DNA from: Platanthera guangdongensis
Taxonomy: Eukaryota; Streptophyta; Magnoliopsida; Asparagales; Orchidaceae
Assembly (NCBI GenBank): GCA_039583875.1
Contig: CM077151.1
Coordinates: 26,589,940-26,653,939 of the forward strand
Direction of reading: 5' to 3'
Length of the DNA stretch: 64,000 bases
The notes under the pieces were generated by a model. It did not search any database, was not told the origin of the DNA, and worked only from the letters and a program-made list of their open reading frames with translations. Every line of letters starts with the position of its first letter. Positions within the stretch are counted from its first letter, which is position 1. Below are positions 10,850 to 22,974 of this stretch, in pieces. A program made the translations under genes and the position numbers.

Positions 10850-11685
10850 GAAAAAACTACTCTTTCCAACTTAAGCGGATCACTGTGGATCCCGCGAAAG
10901 TACGAGCGATTCGTGAGTGGCCTACCCCTCAGAATATTCACAATGTCCGTTGTTTTTATGGACTAGCCACATTTTATCGTCGATTCATTAAGAACATCAG
11001 TACAATTATGGCGCCAGCCACTGAGTGTACGAAGAATGGAAGTTTTCAGTGGACATCACCGACAGCTAAAGCCTTTGAGATTATCAAGAATAAAAAGTTC
11101 ACTGCTCCTGTTTTGAGACTCCCTGATTTCAGACAGGTGTTCGAGGTATCCTGCGATGCTTCTGGGGTTGGGATAGAAGGTGTACTTAGTCAAGAGGGTC
11201 ACCCCGTTGGATTTTTCAGGGAAAAGCTCTCAGGCCTGAAACTGAATTATTCCAACTACGAGCGGGAGTTTTATGCGATTGTGCAGACGTTACGTCACTG
11301 GAGACAATATTTGTTGCCCAAGGAGTTTGTCCTCCACTCTGATCATCAGGCGTTACATTTCATCAATTCGCAATAGAAGTTGAACCCTCGACAAGCTTCA
11401 TTCTCAAGCACCGTAAGGGAACGGAGAATAGGGTTGCTGACACCCTTAGTCGAGTCACCCCTGTACTATCACAGATGCGTACTCAGGTGATAAAATTTGA
11501 GCGTGTCAAGGATGACTATTCCAGTTGTCCTGATTATAACGATATCTATGATGCGATACGTTTGGATCCCTATCACGATAAGGGAGGAGCAAGCCAGAAG
11601 AAGAAGAGACTGATTATCTCATTCAAGATGGATATTTGTTTCATGGGACTTGTCTGTGTATTCCCCGCACTTCGTTGTGAAACTT

Positions 11686-11757
11686 TAGGCCGCCGAGCAA
11701 GAAGAGGCGGGGGCGAGATTGTAGGCCGCCGAGCAAGAAGAGGCGGGGGGCGATGAG
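11686..11757 (+). repeat. 36-bp tandem duplication in chromovirus integrase
   Basis: Two adjacent copies begin at 11686 and 11722 with taggccgccgagcaagaag. They are GC-rich and foreign to the surrounding AT-rich pol sequence, which resumes with the end of the zinc-binding segment (HFRRDKT, then VEERFYWPGMKR). They interrupt the normal coding order. Confidence 0.8.
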
Positions 11758-13037
11758 AATTACATGGCGGAAGCTTAAGTAGACACTTTAGACGTGATAA
11801 GACGATAACCTTAGTAGAGGAGCGATTCTATTGGCCCGGGATGAAGCGGGTTATCGCTCAGATTGTCAGTAGCTTCCGCACTTGTCAGGTAGCGAAGGGC
11901 AATAAACAGCCCGCTGGATTATACACATTGTTACCGGTGCCCAGTATTCCTTGGGATGATGTTAGCATGGATTTTGTACTTGAGTTGTCGAGCATTTTTA
12001 GGAATCACGATTCCATTCTTGTAGTGGTCGATCATTTTTCTAAAATGACGTATTTCATCTCCTGCAACAAAATCGATGACGTCTCTCATATAGCCCATAT
12101 TTATTATAAAGAGATTGTCGCGCACCAAGCAATACCTAAGACTATCGTTACAGATAAAGACGTTAAGTTCACCAGTTATTTTTGTAAGTCACTCTGGAGA
12201 CTATTAGTGACTAAACTTCTATTTTTGACCGCCTATCATCTACAGACCGACGGTCAAACTGAGGTTGTGAATAAGAGTTTAGGAAATTTACTGCGTTGTT
12301 TGGTAGGAGATCACCCGAGAAATTGAGATCTAATTATTGTGCATACTCAGTTGGCATATAATAATTCGAAGAAAAAATCCACGGGTTTATCACCTAATGA
12401 GGTTGTTCATGGTCACACTGCACGAGTGCCGCTAGATTAAGCACCACTACCACCCACTTTTAGGACTAGCCAATTTGCACATGAGTATGCATTGCAATTG
12501 CATGATTTGCATACAGAGATTTAGCGGAAGTTGCATAGTACTTATGATCTATACGCAACTCAAGCTAACAAGCATAAATGAGTTACTAGTTTTAAAATAG
12601 ATGACTTGATTATATTTCGGATAAATCTAAAACGGTTATCATCGGGTACCGTAAAAAATCTAGCTGACCGTAGAACTGGACCCTTTAGAGGGGTGAAGCG
12701 GATTGAGCAAAATGCGTATGAACTTGGGATGTCTTCGGTTTGGGGAGCAAAACCCGTTTTTAATATAGACGATATGACTTTATTCCACGATTTCCCGCAT
12801 GACTCTTTAGAATTTTCCTAGCCTTCTCCTCCATTTGATTCTTCTGGGTTGGTGAGTGAGAGTGAGAAGCTACATTCAGGACATGTCGACATTCATTCAG
12901 CTACTGACACATTTATTGTAGTTCCTCCTATTTCTACTGACAGTTTTCAGGTTGAGCATGAGACACGAGGATATTCTTCCATACCAGTTCCCAGAGCCGC
13001 AGACAGACTTCCGCGACAGATTTTGGTTCCCGAGCAG

Positions 13038-13200
13038 ATATTGGACGACGAGACTGTGACCACTACTGATGGTGGTTTTCAGAGATATTTGGTTCGTTGG
13101 CATGGCAGATCAGAGACCGAGACCAGTTGGGTCTTGGTCGAGGAGTTAGAACGCATGGATGCTGATCTTCTACAACACTACTGCTCGGAGCACTCACCCA
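13038..13200 (+). other. Chromodomain of the relic chromovirus
   Basis: The segment ILDDETVTTTDGG, then YLVRWHGRSETETSWV and ELERMDADLLQHY matches the C-terminal chromodomain of plant chromoviruses, which guides integration to particular chromatin. The frame is open here (12849-13304). Confidence 0.8.
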
Positions 13201-13310
13201 AGATGAATGATTCCGAGAGGGGGAGAGTTGGTGGAGACCAGCCCGGATTTGTTCATCACAAAAGTACCCGACGCCGCACCCGACCGGACAACTATCAGCC
13301 CTGAGCTCTG

Positions 13311-13659
13311 TATATTTTTTTTGTGTTATTGATGTAGGCTCGATTAGGGATTTGAAAATTAAATATTTTTTAAACCAAAATATTTTATCATTTATAACAT
13401 GAAATTCAGGAGTTTTGTGAAACAAGTGGATTTTAATTTTAAGAAGGGGCTGAGCGGCCAAATCGCAGCTTTGCGCGCGCAACCACTCACAATCGTTTGA
13501 GCTTCATGAGATCATTAATCGTTAGAAAAATATTTCGCGGCGCATAATGAATTGAACTGTCGCGAGATTTGTACGAGCACAAGCATAACCCACATGCAAC
13601 AATTTATGGAATAATGGTAATACAAGCAGAAAAAAGAAGATCGAAGGCAAGCTCTTAAT
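13311..13659. other. Possible untranslated tail of the chromovirus relic; otherwise unassigned
   Basis: AT-rich sequence after the pol stop. A purine stretch (aagaaggggctgag, about 13441-13454) could be a polypurine tract, but no LTR start was identified after it. Confidence 0.25.
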
Positions 13660-14599
13660 CATGGGCGGACCCAGGTAGAGACACGCTTGGGCATTTGCCC
13701 GGGCGTAAAAATCGCGAAAAATGTGCGAGGGTTTGATTCTTAGGTGCATTCTCCAGCTCCCTAACATTCGCATCCCGCACATCTCGTGACTTGCGAGCGC
13801 TCAGCGTCGAGGACGATGAAACCACCTATCGCAACTCCAAGGTATTTCTTTTCCTTCTCCAGCTTTAATGGAGTCCAGTGGTCGGCATGTTTTAATCAAA
13901 TCTACTGTTGTTTCCCTGATTTTATTAACTCTTATAGACTTGCTATGATCCACGTTTTTCGATGCTTGAGATCTGGCATTTTTATGTGCAGTTGCTGTCT
14001 TTTTTTATTCCATTTTTCCCTCTGTTGTTTTTATTATTTGTCCCTAAACAATGTAGTGGAAGCTGGATTATATGAGAAAGGGGGAGGGTGTGGGGGGAGG
14101 CGCTCCTATTCATCATTTTTTGTTTCTCTATTTTTTTTATTTTCCCCTTTTCTCCACCAGGTTTCTTCTTGTTTTTGATTGTTCAATTCGTAGAAACTAG
14201 TCCCCCCCCCCCCCATTTCCTATCTTGCTGATGAAATAATAAATAAATTCAATCTTGAGTGCTTAAACATATTGAGTTGATAATGTTTCTGCTGAAAATA
14301 TAATGTAATATTTATTGGTAATGTTACCCAATTGAATAGTTATTATCATTACCTACGTAAAAGTGTTTTATCGTCCTTAAAATTTCTTGGCATTCGAGTG
14401 TTTTTATCTCTTCATATGCCGTGTTTTTTATTTATCATCTATTAAATCTCTTGCTATCAAATTGTTTGTATTGCTATGAGATCAACATCATGGTATTTTG
14501 GCTTGCTAGCAACTAGTTATTAATATAATTTTTATCTTTTAGTCTACATATTAAAATTTATTGTGCCCGGGCAGCCAAAAATTCCTAGTTCCGCCACTG
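13660..14599. mobile_element. Non-autonomous hAT transposon with 8-bp target duplication
   Basis: The ends are imperfect inverted repeats (left catgggcggacccagg, right reverse complement cagtggcggaactagg). The 8-bp direct repeat ctcttaat lies immediately outside both ends (13652-13659 and 14600-14607). Eight-base duplications are characteristic of hAT elements. It is 940 bp with no transposase. The ORF at 13786-14178 has no recognisable domain. A 13-base C run lies inside at about 14202-14214. Confidence 0.85.
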
Positions 14600-14607
14600 C
14601 TCTTAAT

Positions 14608-15360
14608 TAATTAGCATACGCATAAATCTAAGACCAATTATTTGTGAGCAAGAAATCGGCAAGTTACCACAAGAGGTCGGCCCAATCACAAGTTGAGGAG
14701 CAGTTGTTATAGTTGTTGTTGGCGGGTCAAATCGGGCGAACAGGAAGAGATCCCGATTTTGACATTCCGGACTCCAGCCGGCGGGTTGAGCGACAGAGGG
14801 GGTGCCGGAATAGGGTACTGAGGTCGACGACGCCCCTTGTGCAACTTGAGTGGGCGGTTGCCGGGATTGGGAGGCGGAGTCGACGACGTCCGGCGAGGTC
14901 GTGGCTGGTGGAGGATTCGGCCGTTGGCTCGTGCGGGATGGAGTGTCGCAAAAACAGCGGGGCCGCATGAAGCTTCGTTGGACACGATGCGGCGGTTGGA
15001 TCTTCAGTTGGAGACTAGGGCACGGGCGGTTGTTCCCGGTATAACAGAGGGGAACGATTTTTTTAATCGTTCCTCTATCTTTTTCCCGGTACCTTTCCTC
15101 TTCCCGTTGATTCATTAAATAGAGCAAAGATGTATTTTATTTCATTTTTTCCCTTTTAGCAGCTCTCTAATTTTTCCAAACAGATATCTTTTTCCCAAAT
15201 TTTCTCATGAACTGATATTTTCTTGTATCCCCAAAGATTTCTTTCCAAAACTATTTTCATGTTGAATTGGAAGAATAAGATCAATAGGTATTGATTTTAA
15301 TAATAACGCTCCAATATTTTGGCTTAAGTTTATGCGTCCTTTAAATAAATTGAGCTTGTC
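14608..15360. other. Unassigned; includes a GC-rich stretch
   Basis: 14690-15060 is GC-rich and open on both strands, with a proline- and serine-rich minus-strand frame (14603-15127), but I recognise no domain. A short hairpin (gaacgatt/aatcgttc) lies at about 15051-15075. The rest is AT-rich. Confidence 0.3.
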
Positions 15361-17139
15361 TGTGACGTCCTAACCACCTAAATTATCGGACCTATTCATT
15401 CAAGGTCTCATCGGCCATTCAAACCGATGAGCCAAACAATTTTAAAAAAACGCGCGAAAGAAATACATGCTAATAAATAAATGCTAAAAAATAAAATGTA
15501 AGACTTAAGCTGCGCAGAAGGGCGCATCAGTTATTTATGCATTTGTGTCATTTGTTTTGTCGCATTTTGTTGTGTGTGAGAAAAAAATACATATATATAT
15601 ATAAAATATGTTATGAGTTAAAGCCGGTTTAACCTATTCCCCCGGCCGGGTCCGTCTTCCTCCTCCCGATCCAAAGTTGTTGAGGCGCCGGGTTCAGAAA
15701 GCATGATTTAGGGCTTCCGCGCGACATTGACGCTCCGCCGCTCGCAAGAGATACAACATGATGTCCCTGCAACGGCCCACGATCCTTCTCCAGAGCTATG
15801 ATCGTTGCCACGATTTCTCTTCCAAGCAGTTTCAGTGATGGCCACTCCCTACCAGCCAACGGTTCTGGCCTTCGGGAAGTTATTGTTATATTTTAACTTC
15901 GTTGTTGCCCTATAAAAAGGGATTCGTGTAATGTTTAGAGAGGTGATGAGGTTGATAAGAAAAAAATTGAAGATTGTTGTACTTTTTCTGTATGTGTTTT
16001 GCTTCCGTGCGAGAACTTTTGAAGAAGAAGATTTGAGTTTTGTTTCCAGATTTTTGAGTCCTGTTGCTGAGTCTTGGTTCCAGTTTGTTGCTACTGTTTT
16101 TTTTTGTTTGGAGAAGAAAAATAGTGATTTCCTGTGTAGTTGTTGAATATTAAGCTCTTTGCTGTTGCTGAGGTGTTTCTTGTAGTTAGATTGCTGTGTT
16201 TTTGCTTCCCGTCCAAGTAATAGAGGTGATGAACAGTAAACTTTAATTTACTGTGCTTGGTCATTGATTTTCTGGAGCAGTATTATGGTTTTGAGTAAAG
16301 AACAGTGATATGTGGATTTTGTTAACTGCTTTCAATAACAAAATCTTGGAGTTTGTTTAATTTTGTTTTCCCAAAATAGTGGCGTGTTTAGAGATTACGT
16401 GGAGCCTCTGTGCGTGAATAGTTGGTGAATTTTAGTTCTTGTGTTAGAGAATTACGTGAAACCACTTTCGTGTGAGTCGGTGAATTTTAGGTTGTTTAGT
16501 TTGTGACTTCCTTACTCCGTTAAGTGTTTGAGATTCCGTGAAACCACTTTCGTGCAAGAGTGAGTGAAATTTCTCCTTGGTGCCCGTGTGCGATAGTGGT
16601 TGACCTCGGAGTGGGAGATTCAAGGTGCCGAGGAGTTCCTCGTGTGATCTCCATCGACTTCAAATACGGAAAGATGTCTCTTTTCGTGAGTAACTTGTTT
16701 TTTTCTCCTTCTTTGTGTGAGTTTAAATATTTTCTCACAGAATAATTAGATTCATTGTTGGGTTTCGCCCGAATTTTGTCAGCGAACGCTACGTCAAAAA
16801 CTCCAAACGGAAGCGTATTTGGAGTTTTTGATTTCCGTTTTGCTACGACAAGGGGAACGAAACGATGTTTGGGAACGAAATGAAGTTTGGGAACGAAACG
16901 AAGTTTGCGAACTTCCTTCCCCGAATTCAGAATTGAACCTTTATTTTAAGAAAATCCATTTTTAACAAAAAAAAATTTTTGTGTGTTTTATAAAAAACAA
17001 ACGTTGTTTAATTTCATAAAGTCTACGCAACACCCGCTCAAATTATTTTTTGCAAAATCCATATTTCCTTGCACTCATTTAGGGTTTCCTAGAAAAAACC
17101 GACAGGAGCGCAAACTCTAAGCGTCGTCCTGCATCAATA
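15361..17139 (+). repeat. Probable solo LTR of a gypsy element
   Basis: It starts TGTGACGTCCTAACC and ends CCTGCA. It has a promoter-like order: a GC-rich U3-like part, a TATA box at 15910-15918 (ctataaaaaggg), then a long GT-rich leader. Internal repeats occur at about 16385-16565 (a unit built on ttacgtgaaaccacttt) and 16852-16911. No coding region adjoins it. The flanking pentamers (ttgtc/tcaat) do not match, so the exact ends are uncertain. Confidence 0.4.
16852..16911. repeat. 18-bp tandem repeat, three copies
   Basis: Three consecutive units of the form gggaacgaaacgaagttt, with one or two changes each, inside the probable LTR. Confidence 0.85.
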
Positions 17140-17370
17140 AAGGTTAATCATGATTCATTTTTTCAGCTCTGAACGTTGAATTTCATTGCAATCATTTTAA
17201 ACAACAATATCTCTAGTCATGATATTTGCATTTTACTTTAACTCATGCATATTTATTTCAAATTACTTAGAAATTCAAGATCCATTGATGTGGAGCGAAG
17301 ACACGAACTCGCAGTGGAGGATGAGTTTTAGGCCCGTTCAGGGCCGATTGACTACTTATCATATATGGCA

Positions 17371-19153
17371 TACCCAGATCAATGATCCAACTCCACGGAT
17401 GCGTCCGGCCCGTCGTTCCGACACAATTTCATATATTACATTGTCTGATTGTCATTTTTGTTTTATTTTTTATGTTTATGGGCTGCCCCATCTGCGGCCA
17501 ATCATAACCGTCGATGGTGGGATGCTCTAATATCTCTTTATTATAAATAAGTTTATATGGGCTGCTATAGGTCATTGCAGATTTTGGAGAGAAAAATCCT
17601 GAAATCTAACGATCCCTCCATGGTACCGATGCTGTGGAACCCTAGGTGACAACTCATAGATATTTTCTTCATCCCTCTTGTATCCCCCATCCATAGTCTT
17701 CATCTCCCCCCTCCCACGTATTAATTTCCCCTTGTTTTCATCCCACCGCGAAGCCCTATTTCAGGCATTGTGAATCTCAGTCAACCACTGTTAATCTCCG
17801 ATAAAAAAACAAAAAAACAAACATAACCTCATTTTTCTTTACCGTGAAATTCACTTGAAGCAGAAGAGCCATCCACCCCTCCCTCATTTACCTGTGAACC
17901 CCTTACCATGTTTTCCCGTGAGTCTCCTACTAGAAATTCAAACTTCTTCCATCTATTTTGTCGTGAGTCTCCGGCTAAAAATTCAAGCTTACATAGAATT
18001 CCTATTTCCAATGACCTTTACCCCACCAAGTAAAAGAATTGATCATTGTTTCCCCTTTTTTATTTAACCCTACCCCCAGTAACACCATAACCAGTCCATC
18101 CCGCCGCCAGAATTCTGATTCCAGCCCCTTGACTGACGCCCTTCTCCTCCCTGGACAACCACCAACCAGTGCAAAATCGCTGGATCTCCACTCGACGGCT
18201 TCCCCCTTGCTTAGTGAGTATTTACTTTGTTGTATGGAACTTTAATTCTCAATATTAATATACGACGTACCCAAATCAATGATCCAACTCCACGGATGCG
18301 TCCGGCCCGTCGTTCCGACACAATTTCATATATTACATTGTCTGATTGTCATTTTTGCTTTATTTTTGATGTTTATGGGCTACCTCATCTCCTGCCAATC
18401 ATAACCGTTGATGGTAAGATGCACTAATATCTCTTTATTATAAATAAGTTTATATGGGCTGCTATAGGTCATTGCAGATTTTGGAGAGAAAAATCCTGAA
18501 ATCTAACGATCCCTCCACGGTGCCGATTCCGTGTAACCTTAGGTGACGACTCCTAGATATTTTCCTTCATCCCTCTTGTATCCCTCATCCATAGTTTTCA
18601 TCTCCCCCTCCCACGTATTAATTTCCCCTTGTTTTCACCCCACCGCGAAGCCCTATTTCAAGCATTGTGAATCCCAGTCAACCACTGTTAATCTCCAATA
18701 AAAAAACAAAAAAAACCTCATTTTTCTTTACCGTGAAATTCACTTGGAGCAGAAGAGCCGTCCACCCCTCCCTCATTTACCTGTGAACCCCTTACCATGT
18801 TTTCCCGTGAGTCTCCTACTAGAAATTCAAACTTCCTCCATCTATTTTCCCGTGAGTCTCCGGCTAAAAATTCAAGCTTACATAGAACTCCTATTTCCAA
18901 TGACCTTTACCCCACCCAGTAAAAGAACTGATCATTGTTTCCCCTTTTTTATTTAACCCTACCCCCAGTAACACCATAACCAGTCCATCCCGCCACCAGA
19001 AATCTGATTCCAGCCCCTTGTCTGACGCCCTTCTCCTCCCCGGACAACCACCAACCAGTGCAAAATCGCTGGATCTCCACTCGACGGCTGCCCCCTTGCT
19101 TAGTGAGTATTTACTTTGTTGTATGGAACTTTAATTTTCAATATTAATATACG
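17371..19153. repeat. Tandem duplication of an approximately 890-bp sequence
   Basis: Copy 1 is 17371-18267 and copy 2 is 18268-19153. Both begin tacccaratcaatgatccaa and end near caatattaatatacg. They are collinear and strongly similar, with scattered substitutions and small indels; copy 2 is about 10 bp shorter. Each copy also contains a diverged internal pair built on cgtgagtctcc and aaattcaa (for example 17920-17990). Parallel minus-strand frames of 60 codons (17829-18011 and 18718-18900) exist, but no domain is recognised. I cannot say whether this is a gene fragment or an unknown repeat. Confidence 0.85.
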
Positions 19154-20424
19154 GTGTTATGATTTCATGTTTGCTTGGATCTCTGGAATAGTAGTTGTTT
19201 ATTTTAGATTATTTTGCGATTTACAGGAACCATTCGTCGTGCGCTCTTGCTCTGGCCCTCCACGCGAAGGAACGCCGAAGTTTGCTTTGTCATAAAGAAT
19301 TATTTGACTATTGCTAAAATTATGTGTGATGTAATTGTTTATTATCTGATTTTTGATTTCTCTATTAGGCTTTGCATTACATTAGGGTTAGGGCATCATT
19401 CATCCGCCATCTATCGATTCATTCATCCTGCGTCACCCATAATGTTGAGTTCTATGATATAAACCAAAAATAAGATCTAACATTGGATTACGATTAATGG
19501 ATTCCAAATCTATAATCAGACCTCACATAATAATCTAAATAGAGCTGAATTTAACAATATTTATCCAAACGCATATCATTTAATATATACTATTGCCATG
19601 TAACTAAAAAAGAACAGAACAGCCACCGGAATCATTCTTGCAAACCTAGACGGTATGCACAATCAAAATTAAACTCATGATTTCATGCGGATCCAGAATC
19701 ATACGTAATAACAAGATCCAAATCGTCGATACTACGAGCAATAGAGTTAAACATCGCCGGAAGAAATATCGTGATTGAGGAAACTGACACCGTCAAAGAA
19801 ATGTAAAACCATGGCAGTGATTAAAATCGAAAACCTAGAGGGAGAAACCGTATACCTTTGTCGACGTAGGCCATGATTCGAGCTTAGAAGACGACCTCGC
19901 CCGTCGTTAGAAGTTGAGGGGAAGAGAAACCGGCGATCGTCAGAAGTTTAGAGGAAGAGAAACCAGCGAATCGCGAAACTTCTAGCGTACGGCAGCCTCC
20001 AGGACCACGGGCGCCGGGTGGGTTGGATATTTAGGTAGGGAAATCATCGTGGCAGATCAAATGATGTTTTAGGTACAAAAAAATGACACTGAGATCGTGA
20101 AATGAAAACGTTTTCGAGAAAATAGGATCCTATGGTTTTAAGGGAAGATCTGAGCTGCTGAAATCACGGAATATGTCGGATTTGAACGTGCACGAAACAG
20201 TAATAAGTAAGTATATGTATCAAAAAAATAGGCTTAATTCACGTTGATCTTTGAACGGTGATCTTTGAACTTTGGTTTGTTACACAACCAGTTTTTCCTT
20301 ATAATTGGGATCAAAACGAGGGGTCATTTCACCACATCTCTTTACCCACAACCATTCTTACATAAAAAAAATAGTTTATATAGTTGGTAAATAGTGTTGT
20401 AAAATATTTTTAGTTATATTAAAG
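19154..20424. other. Unassigned sequence
   Basis: No gene recognised. A short imperfect duplication (gaagagaaaccggcgatcg and gaagagaaaccagcgaatcg) lies at about 19921-19975. Confidence 0.3.
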
Positions 20425-21050
20425 ATGTGACGAGTAGAATCCAAGCGGGTTGGTTAAAGTGAAGAGCCGCGTCAGGAATCTTATGTGATCGTATAATACC
20501 ATTAAAACTTAAAGGAAAGCTTTATCGTACTGCAATTAGACCAGTGATGTTCTATGGTTCTGAATGTTGGGCAGTGAATTGTGTGCATGAGCAAAAAATG
20601 GGAGTTGCGAAGATGAGAATGCTTAGTTGGATGTGTGGACACACTGGACTGGATAAAATCAGGAATGAATGTAGCAGGGATAACACAGGAGTAACACCAA
20701 TTGCAAAGAAGATGCGAGAAGCCCGACTAAGATGGTTTGGACACGTACAAAGGAGACCATTAGCGTTATGAGATTCTAGTCACTAGGCATGTTAAACAAG
20801 GGAGGGATAGACCAATAAAGACTTGGAATGAAACTACAAGGGAAAACATGATGTACTTAGGCATTAGTGAGATTATGATTAAAGATAGCGCACAATGGCG
20901 ACAAAGATTCATATAGCCGACCCCACAATAATGGATAAAGGCTTGACTGTTGTTGTGTATGCCTAATTAGTGAGATTATGCCAAAAGATAGGACACGACG
21001 ACGACAAAGGATCAATATATTTGACCTCACTAGAGTGTTGTTGTTGTATA
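20425..21050 (+). pseudogene. RTE-type LINE 3-prime relic
   Basis: The reading frame gives the characteristic C-terminal end of plant RTE/LINE reverse transcriptases: RIQAGWLK, then LKLKGKLYRTAIRP, YGSECWAV, VAKMRMLSWMCGHT, MREARLRWFGHVQRRP and, after a frameshift at about 20765, GRDRPIKTW. It has a stop at about 20458 in place of a conserved Trp, and the frameshift. It ends in the usual TTG-rich tail (gttgttgtgtat). A second partial copy of the final 90 bp follows at about 20962-21050, again ending gttgttgttgta. All upstream domains are missing, as in 5-prime-truncated LINE copies. Confidence 0.8.
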
Positions 21051-21216
21051 TTAAATTATCGATTTGATAATTTTATTAAAATATTTTTAAATAAATAAAA
21101 TATTTTAATTTGAAAGTAAATCTAATGAAAATGACAGACTCTAGCGCCACACTGCCACCTAATTAATTAAGTCCTCATTTTGGAGGGCAGAAACCCTATA
21201 TATACGTATGGATTTA

Positions 21217-22131
21217 GGGGATTGTTATCCTCGTATAGATTTTGATTATTCACAGATTATTACTATTTGCAGCATAAAAAAAATTTATATTTATTATTTA
21301 TTATTGTTATTCGTAACATAAAAAATATAAATAAATAAAAATATGAACTAATGCAACTAAAAACTAGAAAAATTGATTATTTATCTTCATCATTCTCTTA
21401 GTATCTCATGATTTTATCTTCCACTGCATTAATGAGTGTCTTCCATTTTTTCATATTAGAAGTTTTTAGAATACGCCAGTCAATTTTGCTTGTATCTTGT
21501 ATCATACACATGTAATATTGTTGCTCCAATTGTGATTAGGAAACAGGAAGCTGCAAAAATAACTGATTAGGAAACAGGAAGCTACAAAACAAGCTAGGGC
21601 ATCAGATGGTAGGGAGATGAAACTTGCCATTCATATTATTTACGCCTAAGAGCCCGCGACAGACACGATGGGAGGGACGAAAAGATGTGAGTCAAGCTTA
21701 GGGCTTCAATGTTTTGCAAGCTTTTCAGAAATAATCATTTTGTAGGACTTGCAGAGATCAAAAAAGCGGCAATTTGTGATGGCTTGTTAGGAAGAAGCTG
21801 TGGTTTGAGAGGTCGGAAGAGGTTGCGGCTAGCACAGTGGAAATAGATCACAAAAATGAAAATAGAAAAGCTCTCACCAGCGAAATCAGTCGAACTAAAT
21901 TGAGGTTGTCAGACTGGTTGAGGTCTCCTTCGCCGGTGACTCGGACCAAGTGGGCGAGCGGAAGACGCGGAGTGCAAGACCAGTCATGCAGCTGGGAAGG
22001 GGAAAAGAAATTAGGGCATTGCTTTGTGAATAAAGGCTTTGAAAAATTGAGGTAAATACTAAACGCCCAAAAAAATTGCTATTCTTAGTCTATGAATCAT
22101 AGCCATATTCGATCTACGGATAACAATCCCC
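21217..22131. mobile_element. Terminal-inverted-repeat element, 915 bp, non-autonomous
   Basis: The left end ggggattgttatcc matches the reverse complement of the right end (ggataacaatcccc) over 14 bases, with imperfect similarity continuing for about 70 bp inward on each side. The flanks tta (left) and tga (right) could be a decayed 3-bp target duplication, which would suggest PIF/Harbinger, but this is weak. No transposase. The open frame 21837-22055 has no recognisable domain. Confidence 0.65.
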
Positions 22132-22974
22132 TGAGCCCCAACATCCCGCATCCATGTAATGTAATAAAGAACAAAAAAGGAAGCTTGTGTTAGAAGCTAA
22201 AAACCCTACCATGAAAGAGAGCATGTCAGAAATAAAGTCTCATATTTGAAAATTCATATAATTTTGTGTACATATTAATATGGATCATTAGCCTCTCCAC
22301 CTACAACCAATTGTTTTTTTGCTTTTGTTTTAGTGCTTATTTTATAATATGATATCAAAACAAGCTAAGCCAAACAGCACCAAACCCACATAATCCAATT
22401 AAACAGAAAATAAATTCACATACTGAGGCCAAAGTCCTCAAGTTAAGAACTTGCATCACCTTGTTCACATAATATTACATCATTGGTTTATCTACATACA
22501 ATCAACTGTATTGGGATGGATGCTTATATTTAAACATGTTATCAGATCTGGCTAGCAAGCTAGACCAAGCAACCTGCTCCCATGCAATAGATTTATAAAA
22601 AAACAAACATTTTAGTCCAAAGAGACTACATGGGAGGTGAGATTTTGAGAGAATGATTAATCACACATGTTAATATTGATGTAGCCTTGTGCACTTAATA
22701 CAGATCATGAGTCTCTCCCCATACAATCAATTAGCTTTGAATTAGATGCCCATATTCTTACAAGCTATCAAGCAACCTAGGCCCCGCATCATGAAATTTC
22801 AAATATCTTTGTGCATTTAATGTAGATCGATCATGAAATTTCAAATATCTTTGTGCAATTAATTTGCTTATAATATAACAAATTAATTACAAAATGCTTT
22901 CATAAACAACCTTACATGCTCTTATATTGTCAAGCTTCATCACATACACAAGAAAATGAACAAACTTTTTCATT
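22132..22974. other. AT-rich sequence downstream of the GT51 gene
   Basis: No gene or element end recognised. A duplicated phrase (gatcatgaaatttcaaatat and flanks) occurs around 22788-22856. Confidence 0.3.

Larger units (their letters stand above)
10850..13310 (+). pseudogene. Ty3/gypsy chromovirus pol relic (RT end to chromodomain)
   Basis: In order: the end of reverse transcriptase ([22 protein letters not shown]), RNase H ([27 protein letters not shown]), an integrase zinc-binding remnant, the integrase core at 11841-12326 (MDFV, TDKDVKF, HLQTDGQTEVVNKSL), then the GPF-type C-terminal part and a chromodomain at about 13038-13200. A chromodomain after integrase marks the chromovirus branch. 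It is broken by frameshifts near 11376 and 11755, stops in the zinc-binding segment, a stop at the end of the integrase core (about 12325) and others near 12440-12600. Gag, protease, most of RT and both LTRs are missing, so it is a truncated, dead copy. Confidence 0.85.

Noticed and set aside
14603..15127. Proline-rich minus-strand ORF of 174 codons
   Set aside because: Low-complexity composition with open frames on both strands and no recognisable domain; left as unassigned.
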